From Atrina japonica (Eukaryota; Mollusca; Bivalvia; Pterioida; Pinnidae): a DNA stretch of 64,000 nt. The notes beneath the pieces were generated by a model. The model did not search any database. It was not told the origin of the DNA and saw only the letters and a list, made by a program, of their open reading frames with translations. Positions 13,114-22,889 of this stretch are shown here, piece by piece (position 1 is the stretch's first letter; every line of letters begins with the position of its first letter). Position numbers and translations under genes: made by a program. The stretch covers positions 1,064,501-1,128,500 of the forward strand of contig BROG01000134.1 in assembly GCA_030159075.1 (NCBI GenBank), read 5' to 3'.

Positions 13114-16100
13114 ATAAATAAATAAATAAATAAATAGACAGACAGACAGATAGACAGATACCAAAGTATACATTTCCAGGATATCCACGATACATATACA
13201 AATATAAATATTAAATAAACACACGGTAAAAGATACGACATACACGGTAAATAGTTGAGGAGATTTTATTATTAAAATTCAATTTATATTTTTTCAATCT
13301 TTTTATTTAAATACACTGCAGGGGAAAAGAGGCAAGGTAACAATATGCGCAAATTATTCAACTGCGTGACCTAAAATTATGAAAACAGGTCATTTGAGTA
13401 CCCTTGTCACTGTGCATTAAATTCGATGTCTTACTTTACACAAAGTTTGATTTGAAACTTGTAGACCTTACGATAGCGTTCCTCTTACTCGTGCACTTCA
13501 CACGTTTCGTATACCTCGATCGGAGGCACATGGTCCCATACTATTTTGAATGAGGACTTGCCTTTGTTCACAAATTAGTATCGATTCACTTTTTTCCGTG
13601 TTTACCGATGTAATGGGGGAACGCTTTCCCGCCAGTGCGTTCTAGAAGTGTATGGGTTTAGAATGGCTCTGCCATGGTCTGCGGAGGGATATCTGACGAA
13701 ATGATGTCATCGTTGATTGTGATAGCCAGAAATCAACCGACATAAGACATAAGTATGAAATCATCCTACGGGTTATAATTCCAGAGTAACAAACATTTAA
13801 TTTCCAGGCATGACAGCATGAAAACGATTGACCCTATGTCAAATCGCTTATAAACATAACATTCGCATAATCCAGATCTGTCGCCAATCGAAACCTGTGA
13901 GACAAACTGGATAGGGGTAATGGGCGAGTAAATGCTCATCTTCTACTCTCGACTAAAGGGAGACCATTTGATTCTGAAGGGGTCTTTTCAGATTATTTAT
14001 TTTCATACCGTCGCAGGACAGAATAATTACATTGTATATTCAAGCAGACCAGGGACAAATTATTTCTCTTCTTCAATTTATTTGGGGGTGCTATTGTCAT
14101 GTGGTCAGAAATGTAATATTTTGCAGTGGGGGATCTAGATTTTTTCAAAAGAGAATTGAGGAGGTAACATAAGTATATTCTATTATACTAAAGTGGTATA
14201 AAATACAAAACTCACTAAACATTGGATTATTGTGCTAAGGAACCCCTAGGTTTAGGAAGCTATCCCATTTCAATAATTAGGAAGCCTTAACTGGTATTTG
14301 TGGGGCCTCTGTGTGGTTAAAACATTGGGCTTTAAACCATGATTGAAGCCTACCACTTCTGGTCAGCGATGGTTCGAGCCCCGCTGGAACCTAAGCTGAT
14401 GTTTTGAGAAAGTATGCCAGTTTACTTGCGGAAGGCTGGTGGTCTGTTCCCTGTATATTGTTATCTTATCTACTGATAAAAACTGACCGCCACCATATAA
14501 CTAAACAAGAATCCGCTAAAGTCGGTATGTCCGGATTGACAGAAAATAAGTATGAAGTCTATACCCCCTTCCATTGCCAAGAGTTTACTTCAGACTGAAA
14601 CTTTAACCAAAATGTTTATCCCCAGCCTTATTACTACTTTGATCCACCATCAAAATTCAAACCCATATAACTCAATTACACTTATCACAGGTAACCTACT
14701 GGCCAAGTATGTAGTCTGTACCTCTATTCGTTGTCGAGAATTTGCTTCCATCAAAACTTTAATCAAAATATTTATCCTCATCCTTATACTTTGAGGCATA
14801 CCCAAAATTCAAACCCATATATTATGTTCCCACTTTTTTATTTACCAGGGGTTTCACCAAAAAGTGAACTATCATGTTCCCACCTTTTGGTAAAACCCTG
14901 GTAAATCAAATAGTGGGGACATGATGCATACAATTCAATTGCACAGGTAATTTTAAGGACAATTATGAAGTATGTACCCCTATCCATTGCGGACCTCCAT
15001 TACCCACCCCAAAATTCAAGTCCACATAATTCAATTGCACTTAGTATTGTCATGGGTAACCTAAAGGCCAAGTATGAGGTCTGTACAATTTTACATTGCG
15101 GACCGCCACCATACTACTTTGATCCACCCCGAATGTTCAAACCCACATAATTCATTTGCACTTGCCACCGGTAACGTACAAGCCTAGTGGTTTGAATTCT
15201 GTATCTCTATCCATTACCATGAGTTTGCTTCAACATGAAACTTTAACCAAAACGTTGATCCCCACCCATTAATGCTTTGATCCAAACTCCAAAATTAAAA
15301 CTCACATAATGCAATTACACTTGGCATTTGTAACGTGCCGGTCAAGTATGAAGTCTGTGCCTCTATCAATTGCTGAGAATGTGCTTTAACCAAAACTTTA
15401 ACCAAAATGTTGATCCCCACCCCAATTACTACTTTGAAAAATTTCATATTCATACATGCTTAGAAAACGATTTGAATTTAGAGTAAATGAAGAGTATAGA
15501 TTTTTTTTTGTCGACAGTAGCGAAGAGCGAAAATTTTGGTAATTTATTTTTAATAATTTTCCAACTTCTTTAAAAATATAGAGGATTTAATTGTCAAATT
15601 CTGGGCTATTGAGTTTATTTTAATTTACTGTACATACATCTATATTTTGGTGTCCAAACAGGGGGAGGGCATACGCTCTTTATGCCCCCTTTGAATCTGC
15701 CACGTAATTATGTACATAAAAATCTTTGTATTTTAGCCTGCACAAGAAAAATGGCAAGCATAGCGAGCTGAAAAAATTGAAAAATGAAATGCGGCGATCG
15801 AAGCGAGCCGAAAATTTTTAAACATTAATTAATTTTTACCACAGCTTTAACACAAGTCAAGGTCAGACTATTTATTTTCTTGCTAGTCGAGGACATATTA
15901 TTTATTTTCAATATTTTCAGGCCAGAATATTTATTTCCAAAATCTGCAAGACACCCCAGAATCAAAAGATCGTCCCCTAACTAAGGGCTTCCAAGTTGGA
16001 AGGGTGGAATGACATTACCTTGAGATGATGAGTGTACTGATGAACTCAATGCACAGTGGAATCAGGGATGTGACACACCAGGTAATGACAATATTGTCTA

Positions 16101-16266
16101 TTTCGCTTTGTAAAATATGGGGATACCGTCAGATTTGCTTAAACTACACATAAAGCAAAATCCATTTTGGTTTTGATAACTTGTTTTTGGAAGGTATTTT
16201 ATATACTTATAAACAATAATTAGGATACAATTGTTGAATAAGTAACATTTAATCACCTCAAATGTT

Positions 16267-16337
<71 letters not shown>

Positions 16338-16592
16338 GTGTCGATGACAGTATTGCGCAACTCCTTGCAGTTTTTCATTCGTTGAAAGTATGCTTATTTG
16401 AAGATGTGAATATCAAAACTATTTGGCATGAGATACAGATAAATGATTATCTTTTTTAAAAGTTGATAAATAAACATTCCATTTCTTAATTAAAGGTACA
16501 TATTATGTATGTCTTACCGAGACAGTAAGTTTGCGTTCCAAACAGCATGCAGATAACCAAGGGCAACAGTGTGTTCATATTAGTTAGCATTT
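1293..16592 (-). CDS. Gene A: GPI-anchored lachesin-like cell-surface protein, 4 Ig domains (9 coding exons)
   Basis: Coding exons in transcript order: 16518-16592 (start codon 16588-16590), 12709-12852, 12477-12599, 9530-9835, 7665-7805, 5416-5538, 3605-3889, 2619-2786, 1293-1399. Each is bounded by AG and GT, every intron is phase 1, and the frame stays open for 489 codons plus TAA. The predicted protein has a signal peptide (1-24), Ig1 (25-113), Ig2 (114-215), Ig3 (216-303), Ig4 (304-398), a Thr-rich stalk (399-454) and a hydrophobic GPI-type tail (455-489). Each Ig keeps Cys, Trp and the Y-x-C motif. Proteins of this build (lachesin, amalgam, IgLON) are outer-surface adhesion molecules; the ligand is unknown. 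It lies downstream of gene B in the same orientation and copies B's 3' half. Exon structure and domains are read directly; function is inferred from family. Confidence 0.85.
1581..2160. repeat. 37-bp minisatellite in the last intron of gene A, about 15 copies
   Basis: The unit contains CACTGCAGTCACTGACGACA and ACAAGAGTATGTATCTAA. Copies are nearly identical, with a few single-base changes (for example AGTATT for AGTATG). Degenerate copies trail to about 2490. The unit is not a multiple of three, so the short frames across it are not coding. Gene B's matching intron lacks it. Confidence 0.92.
2619..2786 (-). CDS. Gene A exon 8: Thr-rich stalk
   Basis: 56 codons, phase 1 at both ends. It starts GSVPLPSTTKSQKS, has a run of six Thr, and stays rich in Thr, Ser and Pro. 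There is no Ig fold. Such segments are usually O-glycosylated stalks that hold Ig domains off the membrane (inference). It is shorter than the 106-codon stalk of gene B because the Thr run is shorter and internal segments are missing. Confidence 0.75.
2890..3300. repeat. Degenerate tandem repeat, intron between Ig4 and stalk of gene A
   Basis: Diverged units built around CATAAGCAGTTGACAAT and a Cys/Gly-codon-like GCCGCTTGCTG block. The same family occupies the matching intron of gene B at 30025-30260, so it predates the gene duplication. A small MITE-like element (3055-3225) interrupts it. Confidence 0.65.
3055..3225. mobile_element. MITE-like element, about 170 bp
   Basis: The two ends form an imperfect inverted repeat of about 50 bases (left begins TGTGCCGTGATTAGTCAAAT, right is its reverse complement with a handful of changes). 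Flanks read TAAG on the left and TAAAG on the right, a possible short target duplication. No coding capacity, so non-autonomous. Confidence 0.7.
3605..3889 (-). CDS. Gene A exon 7: complete Ig4
   Basis: 95 codons, phase 1 at both ends, perfect GTGAGT donor. It opens with DPPEVSV and has VSIQCKAIGLP, TIVWRK and DFGRYECFAENKHG. By eye 60 of 95 residues match gene B exon 30606-30890, a direct measure of how far the two genes have diverged. Confidence 0.88.
4953..5097 (-). repeat. Dispersed repeat DR1, copy 1
   Basis: The reverse complement matches 40851-41085 and 50690-50950 over at least 130 bases (shared blocks include GCAGCTTGTCATAAC and GAGAGTATCCAG-like sequence). Diverged by roughly a quarter. 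Class unknown. Confidence 0.6.
5098..5215 (+). mobile_element. SINE tail fragment (family S1)
   Basis: Matches the 3' body of the SINE at 53951-54197: GGTACATTGTTACCGGGTTC, then CTCCTCCATCAATAAAAACC and a GTGTGGCATAACAC-like end. The tRNA-derived head is missing (5' truncated). Confidence 0.7.
5416..5538 (-). CDS. Gene A exon 6: second half of Ig3
   Basis: 41 codons, phase 1 at both ends, perfect GTAAGT donor. It contains GAYKCIASNSGP (F strand) and a G strand ending in TVE. It matches gene B exon 32529-32651 in length and motif. Confidence 0.83.
5774..7342. repeat. Degenerate AT-rich minisatellite, about 1.57 kb, unit about 34 bp
   Basis: More than 40 imperfect copies of a unit like CTTGACATTATACAGGGGTA followed by TATATAGCTTATAT. 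It fills most of the intron that splits Ig3 of gene A (between 5538 and 7665). Gene B's matching intron has no such array. Confidence 0.9.
7665..7805 (-). CDS. Gene A exon 5: first half of Ig3
   Basis: 47 codons, phase 1 at both ends. It contains VDLFCNATGIP and NITWYRE, the B-strand Cys and C-strand Trp. NAT and NIT are N-glycosylation sequons. It is the counterpart of gene B exon 33366-33506, also 141 nt. Confidence 0.83.
7970..9050 (+). pseudogene. Reverse-transcriptase retroelement fossil
   Basis: Broken frames read ETYDFSTLYTKIPHKRLFSI, then RYINDVLSINNDDFHTHV and KLATKLYDKRDYF, which are RT-domain blocks. The catalytic block reads YINDV rather than YIDDV, and several stops and frameshifts separate the pieces. 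The end (8800-9050) is a tail shared by other copies here, closing with a TTTGGTATCT block. It lies in the gene A intron between 9530 and 7805. Motif order resembles Penelope-like RTs, but I cannot confirm the class. Confidence 0.75.
9224..9410. repeat. Direct tandem duplication, two 95-bp units
   Basis: CTGATAGGATAAAG begins each copy, at 9224 and 9319, and nearly all of the following 90 bases are the same. Confidence 0.9.
9530..9835 (-). CDS. Gene A exon 4: complete Ig2
   Basis: 102 codons, phase 1 at both ends. A whole I-set domain in one exon: TLECHVHGYP (B strand), IAWYKN (C strand) and SYLCSAENFLG (F strand). The opening Arg-Val-Gly-Gln motif resembles the start of lachesin Ig3. It is the counterpart of gene B exon 34327-34629. 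Confidence 0.85.
9885..10115 (-). mobile_element. 3'-end fragment of the RT family (tail T1)
   Basis: The reverse complement matches the 3' part of the element at 48000-48285: TCCGGACACC, the GGGATTCGCAATTG block, CTTCATGTTGA and a GGTACTTCCTT end. 5' truncated and not translatable across the cysteine motif. Confidence 0.65.
10250..12038. mobile_element. Foldback-like element: inverted arrays of GTTATAAC repeats with matching outer ends
   Basis: Two arrays of short AT-rich units (10285-10795 and 11360-12000) lie in opposite orientation around a 0.55-kb non-repetitive centre. The outermost 45 bases also match in inverse: left starts GGAAGCCGACACGTGTCACA, and the right end reversed starts GGAAGTCGCTATGTGCCGCA; both then read TAGTAATAAAA. 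Flanks ATATGTAC and ATATGATGAC may be remains of a target duplication. No transposase is visible. It lies in the gene A intron between exons 12477 and 9835; gene B lacks it. Confidence 0.7.
12477..12599 (-). CDS. Gene A exon 3: second half of Ig1
   Basis: 41 codons, phase 1 at both ends, donor GTAAGT. It holds the F-strand motif DAGYYRCVASN followed by the G strand (KTISVYVS). It is the counterpart of gene B exon 36447-36569, with the same 123-nt length. Confidence 0.82.
12709..12852 (-). CDS. Gene A exon 2: first half of Ig1
   Basis: 48 codons, phase 1 at both ends, acceptor TTAAG and donor GTACGT. It carries the B-strand cysteine (EIFCNASG) and C-strand tryptophan (PTIRWYK) of an I-set domain. 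It pairs with gene B exon 36863-37006, which has the same length and near-identical central motifs. Confidence 0.8.
   Translation of the reverse strand: MHLLYLIIPNTESTKLKERGLKYFATHQEIQFRPSDGTSEKNSIHMN
13075..13160. repeat. GATA/AAAT/GACA tetranucleotide microsatellite
   Basis: A run of GATA, then AAATA, then GACA and GATA again. The minus-strand frames across it are runs of Ile/Tyr/Leu/Ser codons and are not genes. Confidence 0.93.
14302..14515 (+). mobile_element. tRNA-derived SINE, family S1
   Basis: A head with a degenerate A box (GTGTGGTTAAAACATTGG) and a B-box-like GGTTCGAGCCCC at about 14372, followed by the S1 body (GCCAGTTTACTTGCGGAAGG, then CTGATAAAAACTGACCGCCA). RNA polymerase III-type head plus body defines a SINE; this copy is diverged at its 3' end. 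Confidence 0.75.
14555..15445. repeat. Satellite-like tandem array, unit roughly 130-170 bp, 5-6 copies
   Basis: Each unit carries AAATTCAAACCCACATAATT, a TTGCACTT block, GGCCAAGTATGAAGTCTGTA and a CTTTAACCAAAATGTTGATC block. Copies are diverged and partly deleted. A hairpin element (14823-14924) interrupts the third. The array starts right after a SINE. Confidence 0.75.
14823..14924. mobile_element. Hairpin (MITE-like) inserted in the satellite array
   Basis: The left arm reads ATGTTCCCACTTTTTTATTT then ACCAGGGGTTTCACCAAAA; the right arm is its reverse complement with a few mismatches, leaving a loop of about a dozen bases. No coding potential. Confidence 0.7.
16269..16335. repeat. (CT)n microsatellite
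   Basis: Uninterrupted CT dinucleotides, about 180 bases from gene A exon 1 on the intron side. Confidence 0.95.
16518..16592 (-). CDS. Gene A exon 1: start codon and signal peptide
   Basis: Preceded by a pyrimidine-rich stretch ending in CAG two bases before the ATG, so a non-coding exon probably lies further upstream. It reads MLTNMNTLLPLVICMLFG followed by TQTYCL: a short polar start, a hydrophobic core and a plausible cleavage region. A GTAAGA donor follows in phase 1, which joins to the phase-1 acceptor of the exon at 12852 to give Leu-Asp-Pro-Pro. A second Met at position 5 could also serve as start. Confidence 0.8.
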
Positions 16593-17634
16593 CTGAAATG
16601 GAAATCGTATGCATTAATCTACTTAACACTGTCACGATGGACAATGGATTATATTTCGAGTTGTTCTGATCCCTGGTGGAATTGCATTATACTTGTAGTT
16701 TACAGCATTACTTCCGGTTAAAGAGTTTATCGTATGTATGGCCTGGGAAATTAATATCATGCCGTGTTAGATGTCATTCTAGCCATCGTCTGTCACACAT
16801 CGGGTAAGTTGTAAGTACTTTTTGTATAAGTTAACAACACGTTGGTATACTCTGGCATAAGCTGAAGTACGGCAAGATCGTCGAAAATTTAGAGCATGCA
16901 CAAAATATTGGGACATATACCAGCGCATGCGCCATACACTGGAGCAAGTTGTAGGTACGTTATACGATCGTTAACACGCGTTCCTCATATTACTTATAAT
17001 ATCCATTGTATCCGAAATTACAGCGACAGTTCGAGGTATACCAACGTTTTACGATTTTTTGGTCAGTTTTCATAGGTCCGCATAATAAATTCAACAAACC
17101 GTGAATGTGTGACAGGGCTACAGAAAAATCGAGGTGATGCTATATTATTACTGCATCGAATGGGAAATGTTAGAGACTGGAAGAATGAAATACATTAGTT
17201 GCATATGTGTTTAAAATGTCTAATATTTTTTATTTAAAGATAGTGAATTTTTTTAGAAACATTGTATTAGCAGAGATTAATTATCTCTGGGGGGAAAGTG
17301 TATTATTTACTCATCTATAGATATATACTAGGTGTTATCATCATCTTTAGATTATATTCGTAGAAATAAGCCTTTGTGTTTCACTTAAATACTGGAATAC
17401 AGGGGTAGGGAGAAACGGACATGTCGAATGCTTTGAAAATGCTGACTGTTACAATGTAACATAGCGGCAATGTTACGTAAATATATAATAAAAAGCATCT
17501 CAGCTAAGTCAATAATATATGCTACCACTTCTGGATTTTCCGATCAGTGACTCTCCAATATCCATCAGATTTGTGTACTGTCTCTTATATCAAATGGCGA
17601 TTGTACTTTGATATCTGTGCCTTTAAAATTGTGG
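16593..17634. other. Upstream region of gene A; 5' UTR exon and promoter not resolved
   Basis: Exon 1 begins with an acceptor, so the transcription start lies somewhere above 16593. Two related blocks of about 60 bases, around 16800 and 16940, share GTAAGTTGTAAGTAC-like sequence and may be duplicated upstream DNA. No promoter element can be called with confidence. Confidence 0.4.
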
Positions 17635-17825
17635 ATTATTTGTGACAGGTGCAGCATGCTAACACGGGACGCTGAATCCTTCCGGACACCTGGTCCCATG
17701 CCGTTTGGGATTCACAATTGTTCTTCGTGTTGAGACCCTTGTTATATCTAGTTCGTCGTATTCTAATGGACTTGCAGTTTGTAATATCTATCGGTACTTC
17801 TTCATTATTCATTATGTCACTTTCA
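17635..17825 (+). mobile_element. 3'-end fragment of the RT family (tail T1) with intact four-cysteine motif
   Basis: An open frame from 17641 reads CDRCSMLTRDAESFRTPG and ends ...NCSSC then TGA at 17731-17733. The cysteine spacing (CX2C-X22-CX2C) is the same as at 48109-48198. It ends in the family's GGTACTTCTTCA terminus. 5' truncated. Confidence 0.7.
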
Positions 17826-20800
17826 GAATTGTTGTACCTGTACTTATTTTGGCAGTATTCGAATATTTTCACCTTTCATTTTCAAGTCATTGCGCTATTT
17901 CAAGTGCAGCGCTAAAATTTCTCTATCCTGTCATTCTGCATACACGACAAAACTGATCGAATTAATAGCGCGAAATCAAGATTGCGTTAATAAGTCTCCT
18001 CAGAGCGCTAAATTATGGGTGCATTAATTTTTTATATTATACATACGGTATTTGTTTAAATTAGACATCCAGTACATGATTTGATTCTTTCTGTATTAAA
18101 CCGAGATAATTATGAAGACTTCCATCAGTCTTTAAAACAATTTTAATGCATTATTCGGGAAAGAATGAAGAACGTTTGTGTTGTGTAAGGTGATGAAAAG
18201 TTAGTGTTTTGATTTTTTTTTTTTTTTTTTGCAAAACAAATGAATTTTACAATGAATTTAAACAAATATTTGGAAACTTTGGAAACCCGTTATACGTACA
18301 ATCCTGGAACAGCCGTTGGCAAAACTAATGAGATTATGAATAACATTTTATAATTACATAGCGGTAACGTCAGTAGATGGTAAATATGTAGAAATGTTTG
18401 TAAGTCTCCAAAAGCCGAAAAGGTATTGAGTGTTGAGTATTAACAAACCAAAATACTTTTGTCGAGTACATGTATATTTCATGCTTTTTATCAAATATGT
18501 CATCGTTCTGATGGGTAATCCTTTTGGTAGACAAGTGATACATAAACTTCATGGTTAACACCGTCAAAAATAAGATACGTCGACGTCAAAATAATGAACT
18601 TGCTTTGTGTCTTGTCTTTTCCAATATACGCACCGTTAAACCTTTTATCACAATAGTGTTTAAGGGATATAGCAATCATTTACATTTATTTGATATATGT
18701 TACGAATACTTTATAGTGTATAACCACATTGAAAGGTATAGTAGAAAATGCACGTTTTGAAATAACAACGACTTAGGAAATGAATACAATTTTTCTTGAA
18801 TTATCCTTTTATTCGGATCTGAGAATTTAATATTTAAAATTGATTTATAGATTTTGACCAATTGCCTTTACTTTCAGACAACCTCTGGACGTGACAATAT
18901 ATAAGAATTAGATATGATTGGAAATATTTAAAGTTGATAAACTTCATTTTTTCCAATAGTTGTTGCCTACTTCGGCAATTCTTTATCTCTTCTCAATATT
19001 GTAAGATAATTAAACAATGTATGGACGTGTTCGAATTATCCAAGATTATTATTGTTAGTTTTCTTATTTTATTTGTACATACACTGACATAATACTTATA
19101 ATACGCGGATGTTATTACTTATTACTCTCCGCTATATCCATCATAGATACATGCATGTCTAATGCATTGTACTGTCGGATAAGCCGAAAGGCTCAAGGAA
19201 TAAAGAATTTGATAAAAACATGAAATTTGTAAAATATTTAACAATAGTTTAATCGTGTTGATAAAAATAGTTTGCTCCTAATGATAATTTTGTCAGTACA
19301 AATTTATATTTATTACTTACAAATGATACATGAACATTGAACATGAATTTCACTTTATGTAAAGATTCAAGTTATAAGGACTATAATTATATCTTTTATA
19401 AATATTTCACGCCTGAGTAAACGGAATACGTTTCCTGTAATCAAATCTTAAATACATGTTGCTGACTTTGCCCTTGTATGGACACTCCAATGATGTGTAT
19501 TCGGATGCCAATAGAAAGGAATATAAATTGTTATTATTATTTTTGTCATATTAATAGCTTTACTTTAATAAGCCCACAACCAGCAACTGTATAGTTGCTA
19601 AAACATTCTCATGGTATCCACTGCTAAAAGAGTTCCGTTTATGTTTTTAATGTTCCATTCATACATTCACCCTTCATGTGTAGCTGACGGAGAAACAAAG
19701 AATCCCAAAATCAGTGTGACATAGCAGCCCAGATCAGAATCCCAAAATCAGAGTGACATAGTAGCCCAGATCAGCATCCCAAAATTAGAGTGACATAGCA
19801 GCCCAGATCAGCATCCCAAAATCAGAGTGACATAGTAGCCCAGATCAGAATCCCAAAATCAAAGTGACATAGTAGCCCAGATCAGCATCCCAAAATCAGA
19901 GTGACATAGTAGCCCAGATCAGCATCCCAAAATCAGAGTGACATAGCAGCCCGGATCAGCATCCCAAAATCAAAGTGACATAGCAGCCCAGATCAGTTGG
20001 AGAAACACATATTTATATAATTTAAAAACACATTCCTAATATTTTAAAAAAAACCTTGATTGAATTTTACCCGAATAATTAAGTCATTATAACACCGTTC
20101 AATACGATCACTGCATTAATCTTTAAAATAGCGGGGTTAAATTATTCGAGTTAGAATGCAGGGCATTTTGGAATAATAATGAAAAACAAAATTTGCAAAG
20201 ACTGAAAAGAAAAGAAAACTGGATTACAGAAATATACTGAATTAAGATGTATTCCTGTAGATTGAAATACAAAACTAAAACTAAAGGCATAGCTACATAC
20301 TGTTTCAGTACTAAGCTCAAGGTTATAGTAAAAAGCAATTGGAAAGAAAAAAATAATGCTAATATTAAGAATTAAAACTGGCTAATAAAATATATGAAAA
20401 TTAATAAATAATCTTAAAGACAGTATATATTTTTCAATATTAAAGTAAGTGATATAATCTTACAACTAAAGTAATACAGAAATTATTGAAATTTACATTT
20501 GGAATGATATATCATTATGAACTAAAAATATTCAAATGGAAACTTTTCCACAAAATAATACTTAATCGATGTTAAATTTTAAAAAATGTATAAACTTTTT
20601 CACTTTTGTACTGGTCAGAGACAACTTATTACCCTGGAAATTGGTTGGTTGAAAAAGTGTGGCTTTAATGTAACCTGGTGTCGGATTGCATCAATGTACA
20701 TATTCTTGTTTCAAATTTAAAATGCTGAATCCGAATTATTTTTACTGGTTGTTTGGAATAACAAGAGCCAATTTCCTGAAAAGTAACAGAATTATGATTT

Positions 20801-22630
20801 CACAGTCCAGTAACTGCGAATCTGCTGGGGTTGAAATATTCACATGTGACACAAAAACAAGATACATTTGCCCATACTCTGTGTTTATATTTTGATTGCC
20901 GAAAGGACGCCAAACATACGTCAATGCTCGCTCGAAAGATTATATATACTGGAAAACTTTAACATTGCCTTCAATTAAAAGCGTAAGATTGTGATCAACA
21001 TTTTGCTATTTTTAAGTACTTGATGGATTTTATAGAAAAATAAAAAGATTATTCGCTTCATTTGGGATAACACATTTTACCCTAAGAAATATTATAAATG
21101 AATGAAAAATACACATTATCATGCATTGAACTACATATCTACACGTGCAGCTTTCATGAGTCGATTATTAGTTGCTTTACAAATGTAAGTTAATGTCTCC
21201 GGTCATATCCAAATACAACAGCAACATAATGTAGACGCCAGCAGAAATGTGAATCGTCGTACTGGTTTGTAATTGACAAGGTTTGATAAATCGAAGTTAT
21301 TAGAATCCCAAAAGGTAACTTTTATTGAGATATCCCCAAAATAATAATATATCTTATTTACAATACAAAAACATTTTCGAATTGTTCCATTTTGTTCAAT
21401 TATGTCAGAATTGTCTGTAACCGTATCAGTAGATTTCAAGAGTAAATCAGCGTAAGTGACTTCCGGTTTCGTAATATTTACATTGACTACATTCAGTTAT
21501 ATGTTGTCGCTGTTTATGTGCGTGAAATAAAGTAAAGATAAACTTTCTTTCTTGTAAAGATGACAAGCGACACCACTTTACTGTATGCCCTTTTGTTGCA
21601 TTTTTTTACTTTGAAACTGCATTGTATTATAAAGTACGAGCTGTGTCCGAACGGAACAATGCGGAAAAGGTATATTCAACGGGGAATTGCGAAATGTATT
21701 AAAAACACCTTCAGATCTTTGGACTGATACCATGAAATAAATTTTATATTCAAGGAATCTTGGTAGTATATGAAATAAATAATATTATACTTTCCTAGTG
21801 GTATTCTCAATGATTATATGAGGGAGTTTTGTAATAAACTGAAAAGCCACACATCTACCATTAGGTGACACACTTGCGTACACAATCCTGTACAAAAGTA
21901 TACAGTACTGCGTATTTGACTGTTAGATAGTTGTTTTTATTATTCAAAAAACATGTATATGACGATGTGCTTGTTTAGATTATCAACATCAACAATTATC
22001 TGATTCTCCTATTTCAAAATTTGCCAGTTCCATATTTTATTCTAATAACTTCTTATCTATCAAATCATGTATATCTTTCAAAGTAATGCAACGACTCACA
22101 TGCCTCCAAGCGTATACTTTTTATGCGGGCGTATTTTAGCATGACCTCAATTTTTTTTATTTAATTTGACTTTTAACCGTATTATACACGTCCCAATATC
22201 AAAGTTAAAACGTGATACAAAATAGTAATGTCAAGCTTTCATTAATATTTATTGCAGTTAAGTCTACTCACCGAAAAAAAATACAAATCACTTGAAAACG
22301 AATTAAAACAACATTATCCAAAACACAAATGAAATCATTAGGTATAATTCTATTGACCCGATATCCCAGAAAAGATGAAGGTCAACAAAGAAAAACGCTG
22401 GCATGCCGAACCCGAGTGATTGTATGTTGGGAAAATGATATAAAAGCAACATATTACCTACATGTAAGGGTGGTGGTGTGAATGTTTATGTCCTTTGTCC
22501 AGTTGTGATTTTCACTATACTTATTATTTTTTTTTCTTTCTTAAATTTGTTTGTTTTCCTCTCCTTTTTTCTCATGTCAGAATGTGGTATCAAAATGTCA
22601 CTGGCTCATATATTTAAACAACATATGTCG
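17826..22630. other. Intergenic AT-rich stretch with no gene seen
   Basis: Only short frames without recognisable motifs or splice context on either strand. The one clear structure is the 37-bp minisatellite at 19701-19996. Confidence 0.55.
19701..19996. repeat. 37-bp minisatellite, 8 copies
   Basis: Unit ATCCCAAAATCAGAGTGACA followed by TAGCAGCCCAGATCAGC, with copies differing at a few sites (CAGCCC/TAGCCC, GAAT/GCAT). Unrelated in sequence to the 37-bp array at 1581-2160. Confidence 0.93.
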
Positions 22631-22658
22631 GAGTTTGATAATCAGTTAATATATATAC

Positions 22659-22661
<3 letters not shown>

Positions 22662-22752
<91 letters not shown>
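22662..22752. repeat. (AT)n microsatellite, about 90 bp
   Basis: Pure AT alternation running directly into a SINE fragment; a second short AT run follows at 22870-22888. Confidence 0.95.
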
Positions 22753-22755
<3 letters not shown>

Positions 22756-22870
22756 CTATGCTCGACACTACGGCCATCGAGCAGTGAGGGGGTGACCTGT
22801 CGCCAGCTGAACTCGAACGCAAGACCTCACGATCAAGAGTCGAGCGCGCTACCAACTTAGTCAGGTCGGC
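22753..22870 (-). mobile_element. SINE fragment, family S2 (head plus short body), between two AT runs
   Basis: The reverse complement starts GCCGACCTGACTAAGTTGGT then AGCGCGCTCGAC (A box), with GCGTTCGAGTTC as B box, and continues with a shortened body. It lacks the 3' half seen at 45071 and 47237. Confidence 0.75.
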
Positions 22871-22889
22871 TATATATATATATATATTA

